From: a virus
IMG/VR virus record: IMGVR_UViG_3300025889_000954
Location: 1-23,748 of that record
Strand: one strand, 5' to 3'
DNA: 23,748 bases
Shown: positions 1 through 6,576 of the stretch, piece after piece
How the letters are laid out: every line of letters begins with the position of its first letter
Numbering within the stretch: position 1 is the first letter of the stretch
Position numbers and translations under genes: made by a program
The notes under the pieces: generated by a model
What the model was told of the DNA's origin: nothing
Seen by the model: only the letters and a program-made list of their open reading frames with translations
The model's database searches: none

Positions 1-90
1 CACGAAATTGGTGTTAAGGATTTCCGTGATAGGAATGACTTTTTAAGAAATGGATTAACAAAGAAAAACGGAGTATATATATATGAGTGA
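1..90 (+). CDS. C-terminal end of an unknown protein (partial)
   Basis: The first reading frame is open from the window edge to a TGA at 88-90 and encodes the last 29 residues of a protein, ending in NGVYIYE. Its stop sits inside the start of the next gene (the string ATGAGTGA at 83-90), an overlap typical of the other gene junctions here, which supports a real gene end. The visible part is charged and has no recognisable motif, so no function can be given. By position it probably belongs to the same structural or tail-appendage operon. Confidence 0.6.
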   Translation, partial: HEIGVKDFRDRNDFLRNGLTKKNGVYIYE

Positions 91-397
91 TGTATTAAGG
101 TCTCATGCTACAGTGGTGGATACGCTAACTGTGGCTTCTGGAGGGACATTAAACGTATCTGGGAACGAGAGAAACCTAATTCAAACAACTATCAAGTATG
201 CTTCTGGTGGTACTTTATATGTCATGGGAACCACAAATCAACCCGCAGGGACTACATTAGGTTGGTTAATGAGTTCTACAGAGGTTCATCACCACATGGG
301 CCCAGATAGCTTTTATTTAGCCGCTTTGGGTGCTACTACTCTAGTTTATAGAATGAGAGTATATGGAGAGGGTTATTTAGAGGGGACTTTTAGTTGA
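83..397 (+). CDS. Small beta-rich protein, probable tail-appendage or structural protein
   Basis: A 104-residue protein rich in Gly, Thr and Ser. Two similar stretches, TVASGGTLNVSG (about residues 16-27) and YASGGTLYVMG (about 39-49), look like repeated beta-strand units of the kind seen in phage fibre and beta-helix proteins. There is no signal peptide or membrane segment. The start is supported by GGAG at 70-73, about nine bases upstream of the ATG. It overlaps the preceding gene by eight bases and sits upstream of two large fibre-like genes, so a role as a small appendage or fibre-associated protein is likely but inferred. I do not recognise the family. Confidence 0.6.
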   Translation: MSDVLRSHATVVDTLTVASGGTLNVSGNERNLIQTTIKYASGGTLYVMGTTNQPAGTTLGWLMSSTEVHHHMGPDSFYLAALGATTLVYRMRVYGEGYLEGTFS

Positions 398-498
398 TCT
401 TAGTTCACTTACCTAATCCATTATATTGTGCATATAGACTTTACCCAGTCTTGATAACAGATGGTTCAATCCATGTGAGGTGTGGCCAATGGGAGTAA
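394..498 (+). CDS. Possible 34-aa small ORF with TTG start
   Basis: Between the flanking genes the first frame is open from a TTG at 394 to a TAA at 496-498. The TTG overlaps the previous stop (TTGA), has AGAGGGG about eight bases upstream, and the ORF ends in TAATG, so both junctions look like the coupled junctions elsewhere in this operon. The peptide is hydrophobic/aromatic at its start (LVHLPNPLYCAYRLYPVL) and has two or three cysteines. No family is recognised. It may instead be a spacer, or part of a frameshifted gene, since the reading frame of the downstream gene is also open back to 438. Confidence 0.35.
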   Translation: MILVHLPNPLYCAYRLYPVLITDGSIHVRCGQWE

Positions 499-836
499 TG
501 GTATCTAGTATTGGTGAAGATTCTGATGGCTTAACGCTATCTCAAGAATCCATAAATACTGTCACGACAACTGTAGTAGGTAGTGTGGGTACTGGTGAGA
601 CTTCCATCACTTTAGTTGACGTTAAAGCTGTAGATATAGCTCCAACGGCGGCAGATGGTGGTACTTATTACTTTTCTTACAATTCAGGTGCTCAAACATC
701 GAGTACAGGCAAGGTCTTAAGCTCTTCTAAACCCTTGATATTAGTGGCAGATTACGGTGAAAGGTTAAATTTTACCATATATATCTCTAGGTCTACGGGT
801 TCAGGCACATTATTGGTGGATGAGTACACTTTATGA
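489..836 (+). CDS. Small Thr/Ser-rich beta protein, probable tail-appendage protein
   Basis: About 115 residues, Thr/Ser/Gly-rich, with predicted beta strands throughout, for example TVTTTVVGSVG, ETSITLVDV and LNFTIYIS, and no charged coiled coil or membrane helix. I chose the ATG at 489 because GAGG (477-480) lies eight bases upstream. A GTG at 480 in the same frame would add three residues (GTG, TGG, CCA), and an ATG at 498 is also possible. The stop overlaps the next start (ATGA at 833-836), so translation is probably coupled to the large fibre gene that follows. The composition, small size and position suggest a structural domain or fibre accessory; the function is unknown. Confidence 0.6.
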   Translation: MGVMVSSIGEDSDGLTLSQESINTVTTTVVGSVGTGETSITLVDVKAVDIAPTAADGGTYYFSYNSGAQTSSTGKVLSSSKPLILVADYGERLNFTIYISRSTGSGTLLVDEYTL

Positions 837-3094
837 AGATAACAAGAAGTCTAGGCAGTTTAGATTTAAGTGGTTTTACAGATGGTTCGGTATTATTCGC
901 TGATGGCGGTGCTATTGCAGAGAATAACGCTGAGTTTTACTTTGATACCACCAATCACAGGTTAGGATTAGGCCAAAACGCTTCAGATTTCGCTATTGAT
1001 GTGAATGGATTCACTTCTTTAAGAACTTCTTTTGTTATTAGGGAAGAAGGCTCAGATAACGCTTGGATGCAAGCTTTGATGAGAAATGGTAGTGGTCCTG
1101 CAAGGCAAATGGTGGCTAAGTCTAGAGGTACTAGTGATGCACCAACGGTAGTAATTGATGGTGACGCAGTTGCCGAGTGGCAGATGGTGGGATATAACGA
1201 TGATTTATCTCGTTACAATCATGTAGCTATTCTTAGAGCTTCTGTTGATGGGACTGTTGGCTCTGACAAGGATATGCCAGGACGCTTAGAGTTCCATACA
1301 AACGATAATTCTACTGCAGACATGACAATCTCTGCCATGATTGATTCCAATAAGGATTTCACCACTTATGGGCAATTAAGGGTAGATCCTGGAAGTGACA
1401 CAGATACAAATATAATTACAGTTGATGTTACTGGTACTCCTACAATGTCATGGAATGAGACAGGCGACGCTTTTGAGTACAATAAAGGCGTTATATTTAG
1501 CCCAGGTTCAGACACAGACATTACTCTTGTTACAGTGAATGTGACAGGCCAGCCTACATTTAGATGGGATGAGTCCGAAGATGAGTTTATCTTAGGTGCT
1601 AATGTTACAATTGAGGGAGATATTTACACTCAATCAGTGACCTTTGAGGGTGACATGAGTGAAGCTGACTGGGGTATGTTTGGTATTCGTGTTACTGGTA
1701 CTGGGTTATCTACTTTCACAAATACTTCAACTGCTGCAAGTGGAACTGTTTCCAGGGCCACTACAGTTGTTTTATCTCAAGGAACTATTGCTGCCACAAA
1801 TTCAAATGTTACCTATACTGAATATTATGGAGCCTACTGTTATGAACCAACGGCAGGAACCAATGTTACATTTAGCAATAGGTTTGCCCTTGGTGCTCAA
1901 CATATTAAGGTTGATGCTCAACCTGTAGCAGCTATATCATCAAACCTTGGAGCTATCTATGTAGCCGGAACTACGGAATACACGGCTGCTGGGAACTACG
2001 CTCACCCCGCCGTACAATATGCTTCACAGGCTGACTTTACAACTTCACCAAATGCGTATGGTGCCGGATTCTTGTTTTGGAACAAAGCTACATATAATTA
2101 TACAAACTCAAATGGTGCTTTTAGTGTTGGTCCGTCGTACACACTAGTAGATCAAAAACTTACAGAAGTCACAAACGCATCAGCAACTAAAACGTGTGCT
2201 TTTGATATATCTATTTTGGTTAATCCAACATACAGATCAACAGGAACTGGGACATTAACCGTATCGGCAGCTTATGGGCTTAGGAATAATTTTGTTTTTG
2301 ATTCAAGAAGTACAGCAACCGAACTTTTTGGTGCTCAGTTTCTTGATGTTACTTTGAGTGACACAGAGACTACTTCTCCTGGAACTGTAACAAGTCATGC
2401 TGCTATTTGTGTTGCTGACTTAGCGAACGCAACAAATAATACGTCTTTGCTACTTGGCACCTCTACAATACCTACTGGCGACTGGAGTATTTACCAAGCT
2501 GATACAAAGGTAAATAGGTGGAATGGCGGTCATAGATTTAAAAGAAGAATATCAACAACGACAAATCAATCACTATCAAGTGCGGACCACTACACATCTT
2601 CAGACAATAACGCTGGAACAACTGTTACACTACCAGGAGCAAATGCGGGCTTACATCAAGTAGTAGTTAATGCAAATACGGCAGGTGGTGCTGTGTTAGT
2701 TCAGGCAAACTCTGGCTCTGGTGATAGTATTGAGGGTGGTGATGTGACTCTCTATAATAGGGGCGATGCAATTACTCTATATGCTGAGTCATCTTCTTTA
2801 TGGAGAGTTGTTTCTAGGTATCAACAGGGAACAGACCTTACTACTGTGACGGGCGACTACACGCTGCTTTGGAATGATAGACACATTGATTGTAATAGTA
2901 CCTCGGCAATTTTAATTACTGAAGTAGCAAATCCTGTGCATGGTCAGATGTTTACAGTGACTAATGTTAATACTGGAGCTGTTACTTTCAGTTTTGACAT
3001 CAGTGGTGATAGTAGTCTATCATTAGGCCAATGGGAAGGTGTAACCTTTCGATATAATTCAACAATTAGTAAATGGGTAGCGACGGAGTATTAA
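833..3094 (+). CDS. Large tail fibre / appendage protein
   Basis: A 753-residue, almost entirely beta-rich protein dominated by Thr, Ser, Gly, Val and Asn. Residues 18-47 carry the pattern GSVLF-ADGG-x-NNAEFYFDTTNHRLGLG, which I know as a recurrent module in phage tail fibre and appendage proteins. Residues 186-216 and 224-252 form a tandem repeat beginning PGSDTD and containing VTGxPTxxW. A long central region (about 270-570) is Thr/Asn-rich and ends in GDWSIYQADTKVNRWNGG, typical of fibre shafts. Two related C-terminal domains follow (about 570-660 and 665-753), each with a strand-rich block ending in W-R/K-V. There is no catalytic motif and no visible intramolecular chaperone domain. The start overlaps the previous stop (ATGA). 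It probably forms a receptor-binding or other surface appendage; the precise location on the virion is inferred. Confidence 0.75.
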   Translation: MKITRSLGSLDLSGFTDGSVLFADGGAIAENNAEFYFDTTNHRLGLGQNASDFAIDVNGFTSLRTSFVIREEGSDNAWMQALMRNGSGPARQMVAKSRGTSDAPTVVIDGDAVAEWQMVGYNDDLSRYNHVAILRASVDGTVGSDKDMPGRLEFHTNDNSTADMTISAMIDSNKDFTTYGQLRVDPGSDTDTNIITVDVTGTPTMSWNETGDAFEYNKGVIFSPGSDTDITLVTVNVTGQPTFRWDESEDEFILGANVTIEGDIYTQSVTFEGDMSEADWGMFGIRVTGTGLSTFTNTSTAASGTVSRATTVVLSQGTIAATNSNVTYTEYYGAYCYEPTAGTNVTFSNRFALGAQHIKVDAQPVAAISSNLGAIYVAGTTEYTAAGNYAHPAVQYASQADFTTSPNAYGAGFLFWNKATYNYTNSNGAFSVGPSYTLVDQKLTEVTNASATKTCAFDISILVNPTYRSTGTGTLTVSAAYGLRNNFVFDSRSTATELFGAQFLDVTLSDTETTSPGTVTSHAAICVADLANATNNTSLLLGTSTIPTGDWSIYQADTKVNRWNGGHRFKRRISTTTNQSLSSADHYTSSDNNAGTTVTLPGANAGLHQVVVNANTAGGAVLVQANSGSGDSIEGGDVTLYNRGDAITLYAESSSLWRVVSRYQQGTDLTTVTGDYTLLWNDRHIDCNSTSAILITEVANPVHGQMFTVTNVNTGAVTFSFDISGDSSLSLGQWEGVTFRYNSTISKWVATEY
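1388..1588 (+). repeat. Tandem repeat inside the fibre gene (period about 38 codons)
   Basis: Two adjacent units encode PGSDTD, then I-x(2)-V-x-V-x-VTGxPTxxW, then a D/E-rich turn and F. The units start at 1388 and 1502, a period of 114 bases. They are clearly related as protein but diverged as DNA, so this is an old domain duplication rather than a recent one. Confidence 0.7.
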
Positions 3095-4237
3095 ATGGGT
3101 TTAAAATCAAATAGTATGGTATCAACCAATAATTCAACTTCAACTCTACTAACTAATGCGAGTGTGTTTACTGGTACTGGAGAAGATGTTTCTGGATACA
3201 ACACAGTAACGGTTGCAGTTAAGACAGACCAGAATGGTACTTTCTCGGTTCAATTCTCCAGTGACAATACGAATTGGGATTCTGTTTTAACAAGGCAATA
3301 TAGAACAAATCAGATTGAAGCTCCTCATAAGTTTACAATCACAAGAAAATATTGTCGTGTTGTGTTCACTAATAATAGTGGGTCAGATCAGACTTATCTA
3401 AGATTGCAAACTATATTTAATAGCCATCCAGATTTAAACGCTCCTTTGGATTCTACATTATCGCAAGATTATGATTCAACTTCAGTTCGACCAAGTGATT
3501 ATCATTACGAAGTTGCTTTGGCGAGAAGACAAGGTAACACTCTTTGGAATAAGTTTGGTTATAATGCTGATATTGATACTGGTACAGAAACTATATGGTC
3601 AGTTGGTGGTACGTTTGCAAAGCTAACTACGGCTAGAACTTTGTCAGTAGTTTCTACTTCTACTGCTGACGATAGTGGTTCCACTGGAGCTGAGTCTGTT
3701 AGAATTTATGGAGTTGATGCCAATTGGAATGAGCAGACCGTTGATGTAGTTATGGACGGTACAACTCCTGTTGTGACTACTGAGACATGGTTAGGTGTAA
3801 ATAGAATGGCAGTAACGCTTGCTGGTTCAGGCCAAGCAAATGCAGGGGTAATTACTGCTACAGCTACAACTGACGCAACTGTTCAAGCACAAATTCCAGC
3901 AGGGGAAGGTTCCTCTCAACACGCCTTCTTCTTTGTTCCAGCAGACCACCAAGCACTGGTCGATTGGCTCTATATAACACTAACTAAAAACGCTGGCGGG
4001 ACTCAGCCTGATCTTATAACTAAGGCATGGGTTTTCTCTGATATTTCTAATTGTTGGTATGAGGTGTTTAGAGATCACATGAATGGTAATGTGGAGAATC
4101 ACAGTAATTTAGTCCCTTCGCAGCCATTTGTTGTAGGGGAAAAATCTTTACTTGAATTTAGATCTACGACAGATCAAGATAATACTGAAGTTACCTGTAG
4201 GTTTTCTTTAATTGTAGTTCGTGATGTAGACGCATAG
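3095..4237 (+). CDS. Phage structural protein, probable tail-appendage component
   Basis: A 380-residue beta-rich protein whose ATG directly follows the TAA of the fibre gene, with GGAG about eight bases upstream. The N-terminal domain (about 20-110) contains TVTVAVKTDQNGTFSVQFSS followed by DNTNWDSV, resembling an Ig-like or carbohydrate-binding sandwich. The middle (about 150-275) contains KFGYNADIDTGTETIWSVGG, VYG/VDANW and IPAGEGSSQHAFFFVPA, a pattern I recognise from uncharacterised structural proteins of marine phages. The C-terminal part looks like another small beta domain. There are no enzyme motifs. It probably forms part of a tail or capsid appendage together with the preceding fibre. 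I have no specific family name for it. Confidence 0.7.
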   Translation: MGLKSNSMVSTNNSTSTLLTNASVFTGTGEDVSGYNTVTVAVKTDQNGTFSVQFSSDNTNWDSVLTRQYRTNQIEAPHKFTITRKYCRVVFTNNSGSDQTYLRLQTIFNSHPDLNAPLDSTLSQDYDSTSVRPSDYHYEVALARRQGNTLWNKFGYNADIDTGTETIWSVGGTFAKLTTARTLSVVSTSTADDSGSTGAESVRIYGVDANWNEQTVDVVMDGTTPVVTTETWLGVNRMAVTLAGSGQANAGVITATATTDATVQAQIPAGEGSSQHAFFFVPADHQALVDWLYITLTKNAGGTQPDLITKAWVFSDISNCWYEVFRDHMNGNVENHSNLVPSQPFVVGEKSLLEFRSTTDQDNTEVTCRFSLIVVRDVDA

Positions 4238-4245
4238 GAGACAAA

Positions 4246-4467
4246 ATGAGTTTAGCAGATGATTTATATTCTATTGGTTTAAAGATAGAGCAGCTAAAGG
4301 CTTTACGGCCTGAAATTACATTCTCCGTTGAGAACAAACAAGATCCTCAAGGTGACTACTTTAATTTCAGAGCTGACTACACAGTATTAAGTTCAAGGGA
4401 TGCTAGTTATGTAATTGATGTATTTGAAGCCTTAAGACAACAATATTTAACAGAGGATAGTAATTAA
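4246..4467 (+). CDS. Small hypothetical protein
   Basis: A 73-residue soluble protein that I do not recognise. It has an N-terminal helix (LADDLYSIGLKIEQLKAL), a beta-type middle (EITFSVENKQ, then DYFNFRADYTVL) and a C-terminal helix (VIDVFEALRQQYL), which fits a compact alpha/beta fold. The start is strongly supported by TAGGAGACAAAATG. A 15-base string around this site (4234-4248) recurs exactly at 4723-4737 before another small gene. It is the first of four small genes between the fibre genes and the terminase. A packaging-accessory or assembly role is possible from position only. Confidence 0.65.
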   Translation: MSLADDLYSIGLKIEQLKALRPEITFSVENKQDPQGDYFNFRADYTVLSSRDASYVIDVFEALRQQYLTEDSN

Positions 4468-4468
4468 A

Positions 4469-4726
4469 ATGGGAAAAGCAGAATTAGCTGCCGCATGGCA
4501 AATAGTAAAGACAGAATTAGACACATTACCTGATGACTATGACAAGCTTGATTTATTAGAGATGGCCGATGAGTTTATTGACGCAAAGTCTAAAGAAGTT
4601 GACGAGTCCTTAAAGAGCGTTGACCCCACAAATATCAGTGACGTACCATCAGGGCTTGCTAAAGTTTTAATTAATAAAAAATGGTATAACATTAATACTA
4701 AAACAGGTGAATTAACGCCAAGATAG
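4469..4726 (+). CDS. Small acidic hypothetical protein
   Basis: An 85-residue acidic protein, mostly helical in its first half (ELAAAWQIVKTELDTL, then a DLLEMADEFIDA helix). Its C-terminus, NKKWYNINTKTGELTPR, looks like a beta hairpin. It starts two bases after the previous stop. The Shine-Dalgarno element (AGAGGA) is rather distant from the ATG, so translation is probably coupled to the gene before it. No family is recognised, and no DNA-binding or enzyme motif is seen. A weak case as a small-terminase-like protein could be made from its position before the terminase, but nothing in the sequence shows it. Confidence 0.6.
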   Translation: MGKAELAAAWQIVKTELDTLPDDYDKLDLLEMADEFIDAKSKEVDESLKSVDPTNISDVPSGLAKVLINKKWYNINTKTGELTPR

Positions 4727-4734
4727 GAGACAAA

Positions 4735-4926
4735 ATGCAAGAAACATACCAAAAGAAAAAGCTGGCATGGCAGAACATTTTACACGCTACAAGTATTGCT
4801 GAAATGAGTAAACAGAAACACGCTCAAGTTGAACAAGACTTAGTGTATTTAGGCAAGGAATTGGGTTTAATACAAGACCAAAAAACTCCTGTTGTTGAGC
4901 CAGAAGTGGTAGAAGATGCCAATTAA
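4735..4926 (+). CDS. Small helical hypothetical protein
   Basis: A 63-residue, lysine- and glutamine-rich protein predicted to be almost entirely helical (residues 3-48), ending in an acidic tail (EPEVVEDAN). The heptad-like spacing of hydrophobic residues suggests a short coiled coil. It has the best ribosome site of the small cluster (TAGGAGACAAAATG), identical over 15 bases to that at 4234-4248. It overlaps the next gene by 11 bases. Its function is unknown. Confidence 0.6.
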   Translation: MQETYQKKKLAWQNILHATSIAEMSKQKHAQVEQDLVYLGKELGLIQDQKTPVVEPEVVEDAN

Positions 4927-5188
4927 AGTAAGTAGTCGCCCACCAACGCCACAAGAAACTAAAGAATTACAAAAATCAGAAACAGAAATAGAAGTTAGGG
5001 ATTATGCACAAGAAAATCCTAAGGATCTATCTGAATCTGTAATTAAGCTAGTTTTAGATAGTGAAGAGTTTCAAGACGTTTTAAGAGATTGTGTTCATAA
5101 GTCTGCTGACTTTACTATGACAATTATTGAGCGTCATTTGCAAGATTATCATAAACCAGAAAAGCCATGGTGGAAATTTTGGGGATAG
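4916..5188 (+). CDS. Small hypothetical protein ending in a Trp-rich tail
   Basis: A 90-residue charged protein. The N-terminus is Pro/Gln/Glu-rich and probably disordered. Residues 38-78 (SESVIKLVLDSEEFQDVLRD, then an IIERHLQDY helix) are helical, and the last residues are KPWWKFWG. C-terminal Trp-rich tails of this type can act as short membrane-interface or docking peptides, but that is inference. Its 3' end overlaps the start of the terminase nuclease gene by 22 bases, so the two are probably coupled. It occupies the place where a terminase small subunit or ATPase domain would be expected, yet it shows neither a helix-turn-helix nor a Walker motif that I can see. Confidence 0.6.
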   Translation: MPIKVSSRPPTPQETKELQKSETEIEVRDYAQENPKDLSESVIKLVLDSEEFQDVLRDCVHKSADFTMTIIERHLQDYHKPEKPWWKFWG

Positions 5189-6003
5189 ATGATTACCAGT
5201 GGAACGTGGTCTATGAGGAAGCGTATAAGGAAGACGGTTCTTTGTACTTTCCTCAAAGGCTTGACCAAGATTTTTTAGATAATAAGCGTAAGGTGCTAGG
5301 TTCTTACATATTTGCCAACCAATACTTAAATAGGGTTGTACCAGATGAAGAACAAGACTTTAAAAAATCATGGATCAAATATTATCATTTTCTCCCACCG
5401 GAGAAGTACACGTTTGTCACTATTGATCCGGCGATTAGCCTCAACGATGGTGCTGATTATACTGCTTTCTGTGTTGTTCATGTTGACCCAGATCGTAACT
5501 GGTATGTTCAAATGGCTAATAGATTGCGTATCAATGCTACTGACACAGTGAAGTTGATATTTGAGTTATATGATCGTTTTAAACCTCAAGTTATAGGGGT
5601 TGAGGCGATTGCCTATCAACAGGCACTAATTCACTTTTTACAAAATGAGTCCAAAAGACGCGGTTTACACCTCCCAATAATGGAGATTAAGGCCGCTAGA
5701 CTCGACAAAGAGGGTGGTAAAATGGTTACTCCCTCTAAATATATTAGAATAAGACGTTTAGTTCCTATGTTTGAATGGGGTAAAATCTTTTTAAACCAAG
5801 GACTACATGATTTAGAATTAGAATATTCTTCATTTCCTAGAGGAAGTCATGACGACATCATGGATGCTTTAGCTAGGGTTGAAGATGTAGCATATTATCC
5901 ACATTCTATAAGGAGGATGAAACGTGACCCACAACCAAACGACCCAGAATACGAAAGATGGTATATTGGACAGCTTGCTAAAGGAAAAAGACCGGAAAAG
6001 TGA
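5167..6003 (+). CDS. Large terminase, nuclease domain only (no ATPase domain)
   Basis: A 278-residue protein matching the C-terminal half of phage large terminases. Residues 10-60 contain EDGSLYFPQRL and LGSYIFANQYLN, the linker normally found after the ATPase domain. The RNase H-like nuclease follows: FVTIDPA (Asp87), VIGVEA (Glu146) and SHDDIMDAL (Asp229/230), the three acidic positions that bind the catalytic metals. Full-length terminases are usually 450-600 residues, with Walker A and B motifs ahead of this linker. Here the frame is blocked by stops just upstream (5107, 5128 and 5152 region), and no P-loop is seen in the other predicted proteins of the window. ATG at 5167 has only a weak ribosome site; TTG at 5179 is an alternative. 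The product would cut concatemeric DNA during packaging, with the motor supplied by another gene or a missing segment. Confidence 0.85.
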   Translation: MVEILGIDDYQWNVVYEEAYKEDGSLYFPQRLDQDFLDNKRKVLGSYIFANQYLNRVVPDEEQDFKKSWIKYYHFLPPEKYTFVTIDPAISLNDGADYTAFCVVHVDPDRNWYVQMANRLRINATDTVKLIFELYDRFKPQVIGVEAIAYQQALIHFLQNESKRRGLHLPIMEIKAARLDKEGGKMVTPSKYIRIRRLVPMFEWGKIFLNQGLHDLELEYSSFPRGSHDDIMDALARVEDVAYYPHSIRRMKRDPQPNDPEYERWYIGQLAKGKRPEK

Positions 6004-6340
6004 GGCTATTTCAGCTCCACTAGAATCTGAGTCTCCTGAAGTTAAAGAACCAGTAGGATTTTCTGAAGAAGAAGTAAAAAAAGAAGTAAAAAGAGAGAAC
6101 GAAATCGAGAATTTTGAGACCAAAATAGCTATTGCTGCTAGAAATGGTCAAAAATGGATGGAAGTGCCTAAAAATATCTTAGTAAACCTATGCAGAGGTG
6201 AATATCCGAAGTCTGGGTACATTATTTGGAAGAATGTTAAGGTATGTGAAATGGGTAGAGCTGAAGAATTGGCTAAAAAAGATGGAGAAACAGCTTTTGA
6301 AAGGGTTTTTCCTGGTGAAACTACCAAAGTAGGTGTGTAA
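5924..6340 (+). CDS. Hypothetical protein following the terminase, GTG start inside the terminase gene
   Basis: A 138-residue protein. The GTG at 5924 has a near-perfect AGGAGG at 5911-5916, seven bases upstream, so this start is preferred even though it makes the gene overlap the terminase end by 80 bases in another frame. Residues 1-70 are highly charged and probably disordered (runs of E, K and S). Residues 72-138 form a small folded domain containing KWMEVPKNILVNLC, then GYIIWKNVKVCEMG and AEELAKKDGE. It ends in TAATG with the next gene. I do not recognise the family. Its position between terminase and portal suggests a packaging or head-assembly accessory. Confidence 0.65.
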   Translation: MTHNQTTQNTKDGILDSLLKEKDRKSEAISAPLESESPEVKEPVGFSEEEVKKEVKRENEIENFETKIAIAARNGQKWMEVPKNILVNLCRGEYPKSGYIIWKNVKVCEMGRAEELAKKDGETAFERVFPGETTKVGV

Positions 6341-6549
6341 TGAACATTGAATTGGTAGTTATTTCATCTTTGTTGGTTTTAACAAATTTGTATTGGATGT
6401 ATCATTCTCAAAAATTAGTAGATAAGATAATGAGTAGAGATTTCACCGAATACAGAACAGCAGAGATAAAAGAGCCAGTTAAACGTCCAGAAAAGGTACA
6501 ACAAGGGGTGCCTGAAAACCTTGGCCCATTGCAAGATTTCGTCCTTTAG
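6340..6549 (+). CDS. Small single-pass membrane protein
   Basis: A 69-residue protein with one clear transmembrane segment at about residues 4-22 (IELVVISSLLVLTNLYWMY), followed by a basic/helical stretch with DKIMSRDFTEY and a proline-rich charged tail. Small proteins of this layout, with a similar MSR(D/N)(F/Y) motif, recur near the terminase/portal genes of other tailed phages, usually annotated as hypothetical. A class II holin or spanin-like role is possible from the single helix, but no endolysin gene is adjacent, so I leave the function open. It is coupled to the previous gene by TAATG. Confidence 0.65.
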   Translation: MNIELVVISSLLVLTNLYWMYHSQKLVDKIMSRDFTEYRTAEIKEPVKRPEKVQQGVPENLGPLQDFVL

Positions 6550-6576
6550 AACTAGAATAAGCTAAGGGGAATCATA

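Noticed and set aside
1659-1928. Open + frame inside the fibre gene (Leu-rich, 89 codons)
   Set aside because: It is nested in another frame of a well-supported 753-aa gene and its Leu/Pro-rich product is an artefact of Thr/Ser/Asn codons read out of frame.
5336-5551. Open + frame inside the terminase gene with a hydrophobic product
   Set aside because: It overlaps the conserved nuclease core completely and has no ribosome site; the frame with catalytic residues is clearly the coding one.
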